From positions 205,494-236,480 of the forward strand of contig CAJNDS010000082.1 of the NCBI GenBank assembly GCA_905221605.1: 30,987 nucleotides of DNA, given 5' to 3'. The position numbers and the translations under genes are program-made. This DNA comes from Symbiodinium natans. Lineage: Eukaryota; Sar; Dinophyceae; Suessiales; Symbiodiniaceae. The notes below the pieces were generated by a model, which made no database searches, was not told the DNA's origin, and saw nothing but the letters and a program-made list of their open reading frames with translations. Positions 1-9,388 of this stretch are shown here, in pieces. Position 1 is the stretch's first letter; the number at the start of each line of letters is the position of its first letter.

Positions 1-46
1 TTTGGGGTTTGGGGTTTGGGGTTTGGGGTTTGGGGTTTGGGGTTTG
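1..46 (+). repeat. TTTGGGG heptamer array
   Basis: Six and a half pure TTTGGGG units at the window edge. A variant of the TTTAGGG repeat found elsewhere. The window probably cuts through a longer array. Confidence 0.95.
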
Positions 47-344
47 TCTCGGAGGCTCTGCATGGTGGTTGGTCCTCCAAACCCTCTGAACTAAAACGTT
101 TTCCCCAAACCCTGAACACGACCTTGGACGACCTTTGCTTGAAAACCCCACAAAAAACACGATTATTCTTCCTTATAAGGGCAATCTAGGGGTTATCACC
201 TTCTATTTTTTGAGGGGCTTCTTAAGCAAATAGTAGTGGAACCACTCTGCCTTAGGGGGTCTTGCCCTGATAGCCCCTAAACCTTCGGGATCCTAAGAGC
301 TGGCTTGGCTCTACTAGGGAACAAGAAGGGTTTGGGGTCCAGGG

Positions 345-505
345 TTTAAGGTTTAGGGTTTACGTGTTTAGGGTTTCGGGCCCTAAACCCTAAACCCTAA
401 ACCCTAAACCCTAAACCCTAAACGCAAAACCCTAAACTGTAAACGCTAAACCCTTAGCCTAAACCCTAAACCTTAAACCTTAGACCCTAAACCCTAAACC
501 CTAGG
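345..505. repeat. Telomere-like repeats, G-strand then C-strand
   Basis: TTTAGGG-type units switch to CCCTAAA within 30 bp and degrade outward. Part of the interstitial repeat background; 46-345 is otherwise featureless. Confidence 0.9.
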
Positions 506-591
506 AAGCTTCAGCCCCACGTCGTCGCGTCGTCGCGCGGAAATTCACTTCTGAACGTCTTCGCGTCTTCGCACGCAGGTGCCCCGCCAGC

Positions 592-725
592 TCAGCACTG
601 AACACCAAAATCCCAAACCCGGAAATCCTGCACACAGACGCCTTGGTCACATGGAGTTGTGAAGACATCCCCAATGCCCTGGAGCCTTCCAGAGGTCTGA
701 ACGCCTTGTGTTGTTGGCTCTCGGT
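592..725 (-). CDS. Candidate exon, possibly terminal
   Basis: After GGTTTCCAG the frame reads QTSGRLQGIGDVFTTPCDQG, then VCVQ, where GCAG|GATTTC is a GA-type donor option at 628. Without splicing the frame stays open to a TGA at 592-594, so this could be a last exon. An alternative acceptor (CCGAGAG) makes it phase-compatible with 854. Confidence 0.42.
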
Positions 726-853
726 CTGGAAACCTAAACGGACCTAAGCCCTAAACCCTAAACCCTTGAGGGCTTCAAAGTCTTCAGGATGTAGGGAGTT
801 GAGGGTTCTTTCGGGATTCGTGCTCGGAAGCCCTGACACAGTAAAGCTCAAAC

Positions 854-941
854 CTCAAACTGTCTGGCCCAGGGCACATCTTCTTGGGTGCACTTCCCGT
901 CCTGCGGCCTGGCGTTTTGCAACGCGCCCGAAACCGCTGTG
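854..941 (-). CDS. Candidate 88-bp exon
   Basis: Acceptor AACCTTCAG and donor TTTGAG|GTTTGAGC. The frame reads AVSGALQNARPQDGKCTQED, then VPWARQFE, and ends in phase 0. Flanked by TTTAGGG repeats upstream. Confidence 0.45.
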
Positions 942-947
942 CTGAAG

Positions 948-1786
948 GTTTAGGGTTCAGGGTTTAGGGTTTAGGGTCTAGGGTTTAGGGTTTAGGGTTT
1001 AGTGTTCAGGGTCCCCTCTGTCCCCGAAACCCTCAACCTCGACACCCGAAATCCTGAAAGCCTTCAAATCCAAAGCTGCTGTTCGGAATGAAGGTTTTTG
1101 GGCTTGTTTAGGGTCTAGGGTTTAGGGTTTAGGGTGGTTTCAGGGTGTTTGAGGTTTTCAGGGCTTTAGGGCTTTTCGTTTGTCAGGGTTTGTTTTATGC
1201 TTGAGGGGGTTTAGTTTAGGGATTCGAGTTTTTTTTTACGACTTTAGGGTTTTGAAGGGTTTTAGGACATTTTTAGGCGTTTAGGACGTTTGGGGTTTTA
1301 GCGCTGTTTAGGGCTTTCGGGCTTCAGGGCTTTTTGGGTCCTAGGGCTTTTAGGGCTGTTTGGGCTTTTCGTGTTTAGGGCTTTAAAGGCTTGGTTTTAA
1401 GGGTTGTTGGCTTGCAGGGTTTGAGGGCACCCAAGCCTAAACCCGGCTAGGGGTTTGTGGCATTTAGGGCTTCAGGGATGGGGGTTCAGAGCTTCGGTTC
1501 TGTTTAGGTTGGGGGTTTAGGGTTTAGGGTTTAGGGTTTAGGGTTTAGGGTTTAGGGTTTAGGGTTTAGGGTTTAGGGTTTAGGGTTTAAGGGTTCTAGG
1601 GCCAGCGGTTTTAGTTCTTGGGTGTTTTGGACATAAAGATACAGAGCCGCAGGGATTTTGCAGGGGTGAACCCTAAACCCTAAACCAAACCCTAAACCCT
1701 AAACCCTAAACCCTAAACCCTAAACCCTAAACCCTAAGCCCTAAGCCCTAAGCCCTAAGCCCTAAGCCCTAAGCCCTAGACCCTAA
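948..1786. repeat. Telomere-like arrays and degenerate derivatives
   Basis: A short G-strand array (948-1010), a degenerate stretch with scattered TTTAGGG (1090-1500), a near-perfect array (1507-1588), then a C-strand array (1670-1786) that turns into CCCTAAG units. No gene is seen. Confidence 0.9.
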
Positions 1787-2352
1787 ACCGACCCTAAGCG
1801 GCAACTCCGGGAGAATCGTGGCAGCAGGGCATCAGGTGTACCACGGGAGGCACGAAGGAGTCCTGCGTCTAAAGGTTTGAGGGGTATTCGGTTTTGGGCC
1901 CGCTAAACTTAAGCCTGGGGTTTGGGGTTTGCAGATCTGGGATAGGAGTGGGTTTTAGGGTTCAGGGTTTTCCGGTAGTTGAGGTGTGTAGTAAGGACCT
2001 CATGGTGAAGGGTTGGGCAGGGGCATGCTGGGTTTTAGGGCTCAGGCTCCAGGAAGTCTCGATCCAAAACCCTAAGCCCAAAGCCGTTAGCAAACTTCAC
2101 TTGAAGAGCCCTCAACTGCAGAGGTATTCTTAGAGGTATTCTCAATGATGGGCTTCGGTTTCTTGGATAATCCTGTCCCCTGCTATCATACCCCCCCCCC
2201 CCCCCCCCGGGAAGAAGCCCAACCCTAAACCCAAAACAACAAGGGGGGGGGGGGGCAATTTCTGAGAATCGACCTCTGGAGGGGGGCCCTAAACCCAATC
2301 GGAATGTTCTTCTTGAAGGGCTTCAAAATCCCCCAACCCCTAAACCCTAAAC

Positions 2353-2478
2353 CCCAGACCCTACACCCTCATCCCTAGACCAGAACATATTCATCCCAGA
2401 CCCTACAACCTCATCCCTAGACCAGAACATGTTCACCCCAGACCCTACACCCCAATCCCTAGACCAGAAGATATTCGC
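2353..2478. repeat. 42-bp minisatellite, three units
   Basis: Units sharing ATCCCTAGACCAGAACAT start 42 bp apart (2371, 2413, 2455). On the minus strand each encodes an in-frame 14-aa unit around NMFWSRDEGVGSG, continuous with the candidate exon at 2460-2517. Confidence 0.85.
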
Positions 2479-2517
2479 GTGCCGCGGGAGGCCTTCAAGT
2501 GCGACATGTGGATCTGC
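2460..2517 (-). CDS. Candidate exon grading into a 42-bp minisatellite
   Basis: After GCACTGCAG the minus strand can be read as ADPHVALEGLPRHANIFW or, one frame over, IHMSHLKASRGTR. A donor-like TTCTG|GTCTAGGG follows. The end of this segment (NIFWSRD) is repeated in the adjoining minisatellite. Confidence 0.33.
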
Positions 2518-2577
2518 AGTGCGCAAGGGCTTGGGTGGATCGGGGGGATGCCTCGAACTATGGGTTCGAGAGGACAT

Positions 2578-2678
2578 GGGTAGTTTCCTAAATTAGGGTC
2601 CCTCTTTGGGTACCCATTACAAGGCGGCACCCTTTAAAAAGGGATCTCAAAAAGGGACCCTAATTTAGAGAACTACCC
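2578..2678. mobile_element. 101-bp inverted-repeat element
   Basis: Ends GGGTAGTTTCCTAAATTAGG and its inverted partner match at 24 of 26 positions and include TAGGGTCCCT. No coding capacity. A small non-autonomous, hairpin-type element is likely. Related AT-rich GGGACCC/TAAT stretches occur near 25130-25215 and 26175-26280. Confidence 0.65.
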
Positions 2679-2820
2679 ACATAGGGGTTAGGGCTTAGGT
2701 GCAGGGATTAGCTGGGACTCCATCTACCTACAGTCTTATGAGCTATGCCTACGAGTTGACTGCTGAACTGAAGGTACGACAGAGTCACAGGCAGGGCCCA
2801 TAGAGCTTTGAACAAAAGTT

Positions 2821-2884
2821 CCAAGCCAACCACAATGAGGACGGCAAAGCGCCCAAGCCAACGGCAATAAGGACGGCAAAGCGC
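2821..2884. repeat. 32-bp direct tandem duplication
   Basis: Two adjacent units start CCAAGCCAAC and end GGACGGCAAAGCGC, with three differences between them. No gene supported. Confidence 0.9.
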
Positions 2885-3383
2885 ATTTGACCCTCTGAGC
2901 TTGAAACCCTGAACCCTAAAGAGCTGGGGGATTGTGGCCCATGGAACTTCGAAGCTTTCGGCTTAGTGTTTCAGATTTTAGGGCTCGGGGCTTTCAGGTT
3001 TTCAGGTTTTAGGGGTTTCGGGTCCAGGGCTAAGGGTTAGAGTTGAGTTGAAAGGATTTACTTCTATCTGCCCATGAACTACTTCCCTAAACCCGAAGCC
3101 CTAAGCCCTATAAAACCCCTAAACCCTAAACGTTCAAGTGCTGCTACTTCCCCTTGTTTGCCAGTTCCCTGAAAAGCTAGATCACATACCCTAGACTGTA
3201 ATTCTGATTCAGGTTGTATGAAGGTTTAGGGATTAGGGTTTCGTGTTTAGGGTTCATTGCGTTTATTGCTTCACGCTAAAAGCGTCGTGTTGTGGGTTGA
3301 AACGATGCTAAGCAGGCAAGGCAAAACGGCCTAAGCTCAGGGAGGCCTTGAAGGTTCATGGGCGTTTAGTTGTGAGAGAAATT

Positions 3384-3437
3384 TGGGTTTAGGGTTTAAG
3401 GTTTAGGGTTTAGGGTTTAGGGTTTAGGGTTTAGGGT
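3384..3437 (+). repeat. TTTAGGG array
   Basis: About seven G-strand units. The region 2690-3384 on its left holds only scattered repeat relics and the 32-bp duplication; no gene seen. Confidence 0.9.
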
Positions 3438-3498
3438 TACCCTGAAACCCATGTTCAGCCGAGAAACACTAAACTGCCCTGCACACCCTAAACACCCT

Positions 3499-3687
3499 AC
3501 TTGGAGGTTCATGGGTAGTTTGGAGGGTTTTTTTAGATTTGGCAACTATAGATACAACTGGCAATAAGCTTATTTAGGGCATTTGAAACCCTACTTGCAA
3601 CTGCCCAGATATATGTAAGGTAACCATGGCATTTCCTCATTTAGGGCACTTATAACCCTACTTGCAACTGCCCATGAGCCTTCAAGT
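3499..3687. mobile_element. MITE-like element, family ACTTGGAGGTTCATGGG (copy 1)
   Basis: Left end ACTTGGAGGTTCATGGGTAGTT; right end matches imperfectly (CTGCCCATGAGCCTTCAAGT). An internal segment with CCCTACTTGCAACTGCCCA is duplicated, making this copy longer than the others. No coding capacity. Confidence 0.65.
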
Positions 3688-3813
3688 AAACTAATTCATA
3701 ATATTTCCTTATGGTCCCTTTGAAAAATTGACAAGAACTATTCAGGCCCCTATATTACACACCCTAAACCCTAAACCCTAAGCCCTAAGCCCTAAACCCT
3801 AAACCCTAAACAC

Positions 3814-3874
3814 CCACAAGGCCTGGTAGGTGCGGCTTAGGACATTCTTCGACCACCTGCGTTCCAGCCAGCTT
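3814..3874 (-). CDS. Candidate 61-bp exon
   Basis: Acceptor AACTTCCAG and donor TTGTGG|GTGTTTAGG. The frame reads SWLERRWSKNVLSRTYQALW with biased codons. Its one leading base completes the codon left by 4176. Product unknown. Confidence 0.48.
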
Positions 3875-4061
3875 CTGGAAGTTTCCGGCTTTTGGGGTTT
3901 TTCAAAGGCTTAGGGTTTAGGGTTTAGGGTTTAGGGTTTAGGGCGGCTTGGGGTTTAGAACCCAAAGCCCAAGGAAAGCGTATCCCAAACGTTTGCACCC
4001 TGAACCTTAAACCAACTCTTCCTAACTGGGGCTACAAGTCGGGGAACAACAGGCGTCAATA

Positions 4062-4331
4062 ACCCTAAACCCTAAACCCTAAACCCTAAACCCTAAACCC
4101 TAAACCCTAAACCCTAAACCCTAAACCCTAAACCCTAAACCCTAAACCCTAAACCCTAAACCCTTGCTCTGGTACCTGCAGCACTGCTTACAGCTACCCA
4201 TCCTCAAGTCGACCTGCCGAAGCAAGGGATAGGGTTTAGGGTTTAGGGTTTAGGGTTTAGGGTTTAGGGTTTAGGGTTTAGGGTTTAGTGTTTAGGGTTT
4301 AGGGTTTAAGGGTTTTAGGGTTTAGGGTCTA
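4062..4331. repeat. Convergent CCCTAAA and TTTAGGG arrays
   Basis: About 14 perfect CCCTAAA units (4062-4164), then the 4176-4213 candidate microexon, then about 12 TTTAGGG units (4231-4331). The opposed orientation could fold as a large hairpin around the microexon. Confidence 0.92.
4176..4213 (-). CDS. Candidate 38-bp microexon
   Basis: Acceptor TTCGGCAG, then VDLRMGSCKQCC, then donor TGCAG|GTACC. It starts in phase 0, matching 4645, and ends two bases into a codon, matching the single leading base at 3874. TTTAGGG and CCCTAAA arrays lie on either side. Confidence 0.45.
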
Positions 4332-4605
4332 CGTATGGTTTTTGGGCTTAGGGTTTCGGGTTTCGGGTTTAACTCAACAACTCAACTTCACTTGACGTCT
4401 CGATTGAAGGCCCTAGGTTGGCCCATTAAACAATCTGAACAAATCCTAAAATAGACTCCTCTTAAACCCAAGAAGGCAAAATACAAATGCCCCAAAGGCC
4501 TACCCAGGGGCGGGTTAGAAATGGCTTGACGCCCTAAACCCTAAACCTTAAACCCTAAACCCTAAACTCTAAACCCCCAACCCTAAACCCTAAACCCCAA
4601 CCCCC

Positions 4606-4635
4606 ACTTCTAGTTACCCATGAAACTCCAAGTAC
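4606..4635. mobile_element. Solo end of the same MITE-like family
   Basis: ACTTCTAGTTACCCATGAAACTCCAAGT matches the right-hand end only. Probably a truncated relic; no partner end is found nearby. Confidence 0.5.
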
Positions 4636-4644
4636 TAAACTCAC

Positions 4645-4703
4645 ATGAAGGAGCCTGGAGTTAGCGTAGAGGCACTCGACCATCCACGTCACCTGGGCCA
4701 GCT
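4645..4703 (-). CDS. Candidate 59-bp exon next to the retrotransposon
   Basis: The acceptor CCCTAG is formed by the telomere-like tract, and the donor is CAT|GTGAGTTTAG. The frame reads LAQVTWMVECLYANSRLLH, ends in phase 0 and has good codon bias. The copia target site lies 26 bp upstream of the acceptor, inside the predicted intron. Phase agrees with the next two candidates (4213 and 3874). Confidence 0.55.
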
Positions 4704-4728
4704 CTAGGGTTTAGGGTTTAGGGTTTAG

Positions 4729-4733
4729 GATTT
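4729..4733. repeat. Target site duplication, left copy (GATTT)
   Basis: Direct 5-bp duplication matching 13952-13956 next to the other LTR. Five base pairs is the usual size for copia-type integrases. Confidence 0.9.
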
Positions 4734-4856
4734 TGAACGGAGTTTAAGGCAGAACTAACACTGCAGGTGCAATCACTTTTGACGGCTTGAGCCAATGTCG
4801 CATGTGTATGCTCACTCATTGTGAAACATGTTGTGTGACACCTACAAATCTAAACA
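4734..4856 (-). repeat. 3' LTR (123 bp)
   Basis: Left-hand copy of the terminal repeat; the element reads on the minus strand, so this is its 3' LTR. It begins TGTTTAGATT and ends CCGTTCA in sense orientation. It is short for an LTR. I see no TATA box. It contains TTGGCTCAAG at 4786-4795 (minus), matching the 3' end of the dinoflagellate spliced leader. Confidence 0.95.
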
Positions 4857-4866
4857 CCCCTCCTAA
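4857..4866 (-). other. Polypurine tract before 3' LTR
   Basis: The sense strand reads TTAGGAGGGG and then runs straight into the LTR TGTTTA. A purine run touching the 3' LTR is the expected primer for plus-strand DNA synthesis. It is short but correctly placed, 27 nt after the Pol stop codon. Confidence 0.7.
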
Positions 4867-7800
4867 GCCAGGTGGTCATTTGACCCATTGGCTTCACACG
4901 AGCCGTTTGGCTGCTCCGGCTCGTCCAACATGAAAACGCAATCCCATGTTCTTGAGGTGTTTGATCATTGCCACTTCGGGCATTGGTTTGGTGCAGATGT
5001 CGGAGTAGTTCTTCTCCGTGCCTACACGCTCTAGCTCCAGAGCTCGCGTGGCGACTTTCTCTTGCACCCACAAGTATCTTGTTTGCACGTGGCGTGCTTG
5101 ACCCAGGCCCTGGCGCTGGGTAGTGCCTCGGGCCGCCGAGGAATCAGATCGAATCCGCAGACCGACCTTTAATCCCCAGTCTTCTAGCATCGCCTGTAGC
5201 GACAGACCTATGGACCCTGCTCGAACTATAGCGTAAAACTCGCTCTCTCCACTCGAGAGGGAGATCGTGCTTTGCACGTTGCTTGAGTGTTTCACGCAGT
5301 GCGATCCAAGCATTGTCACTAGTCCCGTGGTTGACCTCCGCGTGATGAGGCAACCAGCGTGGTCTGAGTCGCAGTACATCACAATCTCTTTGCTGAACCG
5401 TTGCGGGTGGTACTCGTAGATCAGCCGTGGTTTTCCGCGTAAGTAGCGGACAAGCCTCTTCAGATCGGCCCATGCCCACTCTGTGGGTTCTTTCATGTGC
5501 CGTGCTAAGCTCTTCGTAGCCTCGGCAATGTCTGGACGGTCCTGCGCAAGGAACGCTGCCCTCATCGTATGAGACCGATATGCTTTCTGAAGTTCGGCAT
5601 TCAACGGCTGTGCTTCAAGCATCGCTTTCAGGTCACTTCCCTTTTTCTTTTCTGCTGGCGTTTTGGCCGCCTTCGCAGACTCCAGTCCAAGGTCGCGCAC
5701 TAGGGCTTCCGCGTGCCTTGGATCCGCTTCGTACGTAACAGTTCCTGTCTGGCTGTCATAGCTCACGACCCGGTTCAGGACAGTCATGCTATCCTTTTCA
5801 CACTCAGGTCCTATGTGGCCATCACACTTGAACTCGTACTCTTCAGACAGTACTTTGTCTACAAAGCGATGTCCATCTTCGTCTGCCAAGACTAGGAAAT
5901 CATCCCCATGCACCAATAATCTCACGTCGGCTTCGGCATGATAAAAGGTACACGGATATGCTTTTCCCACGACAAACCCGTGCTTGCGTAACAGGCTTGT
6001 GTACGATCTCTGCCATACAGCTGAGGCATCACGGGTGCCATACATGGTCCGTTTCAACAGACCACAAAAGCCGGGAGCTTCATCTCCCTCGGGAAGTGTG
6101 ACAAACACACGTCGTTCTGCTTTTCCATAGAAGTGTGCACGTGATATGTCTGTCAGCTTCAGCGTGAGCTTCTTTCCGCTCTTTGACCTCTTGAGTGTCG
6201 TCAGCAGACTGCATAGGATCTTCAACCCTTCCAGAGGTGGCATTGAGGAAAACAGCGCGTAGTCTGGTATCAACGCCGCTTGTCCCTGTGACTTGACCTC
6301 GCGGACTACCAAACGACTGCGGTAGTTTTCCCGAACATCATCCCCTTTGTTGCGGTCTACCCACTTCAAGGTTATGGGCGGACGACCTGTTTCGTCCCAA
6401 CACACGCTCTCTTCGACTTTCTCGTACACACCTTGCTTTTTCACCCAGGCAAGTTCTGACGCTCTTGCTTCCGCAACCTTTCTGGCATCAAGTTGTGCCC
6501 CTGTGTTTGCGTCTATGACGGGCTCGCTTACGTGAAGCTGCCCAGCCTTGGGTAAGGTATCATGGAGATACTCTTCGAGCGGTGGCTCCTCGTGTGGGTC
6601 AGGTCCACCCACATGGCCCACCTCCTTCATTTCTCCATCCAGAACCAGTTGTGCTCGCACTCCTGCCAGTAGTGCTCTTTCAAGCTTCGGAGGATACTCG
6701 GCCTTGGCCGTCACGATCCCCTCCTTGAAGCTTAGCGTTCGGTTCCACACCTTCGCATTGCCCTTGCATAGCTTTTCCAGCGCTGTTGCAACCGTCGCCG
6801 AATTAGTAATCCAGCGGGTTCGCTTCTTGCCGGATTGGCCTGCAATCATTTTTCCACTTTCGTCAACTTTCCACTTGCACATTGGGCCTTCAACCAAGTA
6901 CGAACCCATCCTTTGAGCAAGTTCATGCTCCCAGGACTTAGTTCCCCTTGGGCACTCATAGAGGAAGTAGTTTCCGGCTTCCTTCTGTGCCTCGAAGGCC
7001 TCAAAGCAAAGCCCCAGTTGAGATCGGGCCTTCCTCAAATTTCCGCGTTTGGTCTCGACTCCAATCTTGTTGGTCATGTCGAAAGCACGTTGTACTGACT
7101 GGAAGGGTCCAGTGGGCAGCTTGCCCACCAGAAGCTTTGGCTTCACTTGTTCCAGCTTTTCGAAGAAACGCAAATGCTCAGCCTGAGCGAACATCGGCGG
7201 CTCTTGGTCCATTGGCAAGATAATGCCTTCATTCACCATGCTCCAGGGCACAGCTGAATTGCCATTACCTCCCAACTGTAGAACCATAGAGTTTATGGCC
7301 TTCGCTTCGGTCGGGCTGCACTTGAGCCCCTTTTGTTCGAACATCCGCGTAATCAGGTTCATTCGCACTTCCTCGTTGGCTGGTGGCGGATTCGCCGTTG
7401 CTGTGTCGTACATTTCTGCATCTGCTCGTGCTTGTTGGTGTGAGTGGTCCAGGCCGGGTCCTGCAGAGCCACTTGCTCCCCCTTGCACGTGTACTCCAAT
7501 GACCTCGACATCTGGACCATCGGTAGCCCTCGTGCTGGGCTCTTCCCGGTAAAGGTCCTCGACGTCCTTGGACGCTGCGCGCTTCCGCTGTTTCGGCTCG
7601 GCGCGGTCCTCGACCTCCATTGGTCTGGACAAAGGTGCGCCTGCCGCTTCCTCTGCTGCAACATCCATTGCGTCGGGGGCAGGTCTTCCTTCCAGCGCGG
7701 GTTGGTCTCTTTTGACCCGCTTTCCGTAGTCCTTTTCAACTCGCTCTTGGGCCCTTTTCACTCTTTCTTTTCCCTCGTCGGTTTCTTGCAGTCTTCTCTG

Positions 7801-9004
7801 CACTCTCATCCTGCACTCGTCATTGTGCGCTCGCTGCGGGAGACCCATCAGCTGCGCATCGCATCCCGGACACTGAGGCGTGTAGCCGTACAGCTCAATG
7901 TCGGACTTCATGACGTACAGGTTGCGTGCCTTGAAGTCTCGGTGTTGTGGCGCGGGTTGTTCGCCTTCGAGAGCGGGCATACCGACTCGGTTGGGCGACG
8001 CTCGCTCTTGTGGACCGGACATCCTCCAAGGCAATCCGCGTAGCACGTCGAAACCTTCAACAGGCCATTTCTCATCCTCGGGCCTCCTGTGCAAGGAGTG
8101 GCCCCGGGATATACCCTCGGACGTCATGATCAGCAAGTCTGCGTTCCTCGACGCAGTTCCGACGTAACGTCCCATGCAAACTCTTGCATCTAGGCTTCCT
8201 CGCTTGTGTCTCGAACCAACTGGCTTGAACATCACCTGTTCGCCAAAGACAATGGTAGGTCGCCTCCACGGTCGGCCCAGCGTCCTTTCGTAAGCTGACT
8301 TCCCGTCTTCGCCAATGCGAAAACGTGTCATCAAGAACGCTGCATGCCTCGCGATCCAGGCGAGAATCGGGTGGTCCACGCCCACCTCGATCTTAAGCTT
8401 TGTCTCCAGCTCCGACAGGATAGCTCGGACCATTCGCTTCACCTCTCTCACTGCGGCCTCGGCTATGCCGTTCGATGGCGCATTCTCGTGTTCCGTACTT
8501 GTAGGACTCTCTCTCAAGTCGAACACTACATTTTGGACTTCTTCGGAGGCCTTGAGTTTGAGCGCACGGAGGGCGTGTTCATTATCTGAGAATAAACACA
8601 TCCTCTTCCATCCGGCCTCGCGTATCACGCTGGCCAACCACGTGACGTTGTACGCATGCGTGCCTTTCTCGGGCAACGAAGTTGCCCAAGTGCGCTGCGT
8701 TTTGTCGCACCGAACCACCAGGTGCGGCATCACGTCGTCTTCCTGCTTTTCTTTGCCCAGGAAGAAGTAGTCCATGTGTAGCGTCGGCAAAGATGTCTCA
8801 AGTTCGGCTCTCCGAATCCGGTAATGTGGATTCACCATCTTTCGCGCTCTCTGGCAGTGGACGCACCAGGAACGGTGCACCGCGTGCCCCGAGGCTTCGT
8901 GCTGTGCGATCTGGTCAGCCGTTGGCTGGTCTGGGCTCTTCGGCACTATCGCCCTCTGTTGTTCTTCGCCTGGAGCCTCCGGCTCCTCGGCAAAGCGGTC
9001 GTCT

Positions 9005-9366
<362 letters not shown>

Positions 9367-9388
<22 letters not shown>

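Noticed and set aside
549-597. Separate exon reading SAELAGHLRAKTRRRSE
   Set aside because: It would need a 30-nt intron before it and its phase conflicts with the segment at 628-725; kept only as part of the uncertain terminal exon region.
3499-3687. CRISPR-like repeat array
   Set aside because: The internal duplication has two units only, without regular spacers; terminal inverted repeats explain the structure.
1-4600. A chromosome end (true telomere)
   Set aside because: Heptamer arrays occur in both orientations, are interrupted by unique sequence and continue along the whole 31 kb. A telomere would be one long array in one orientation.
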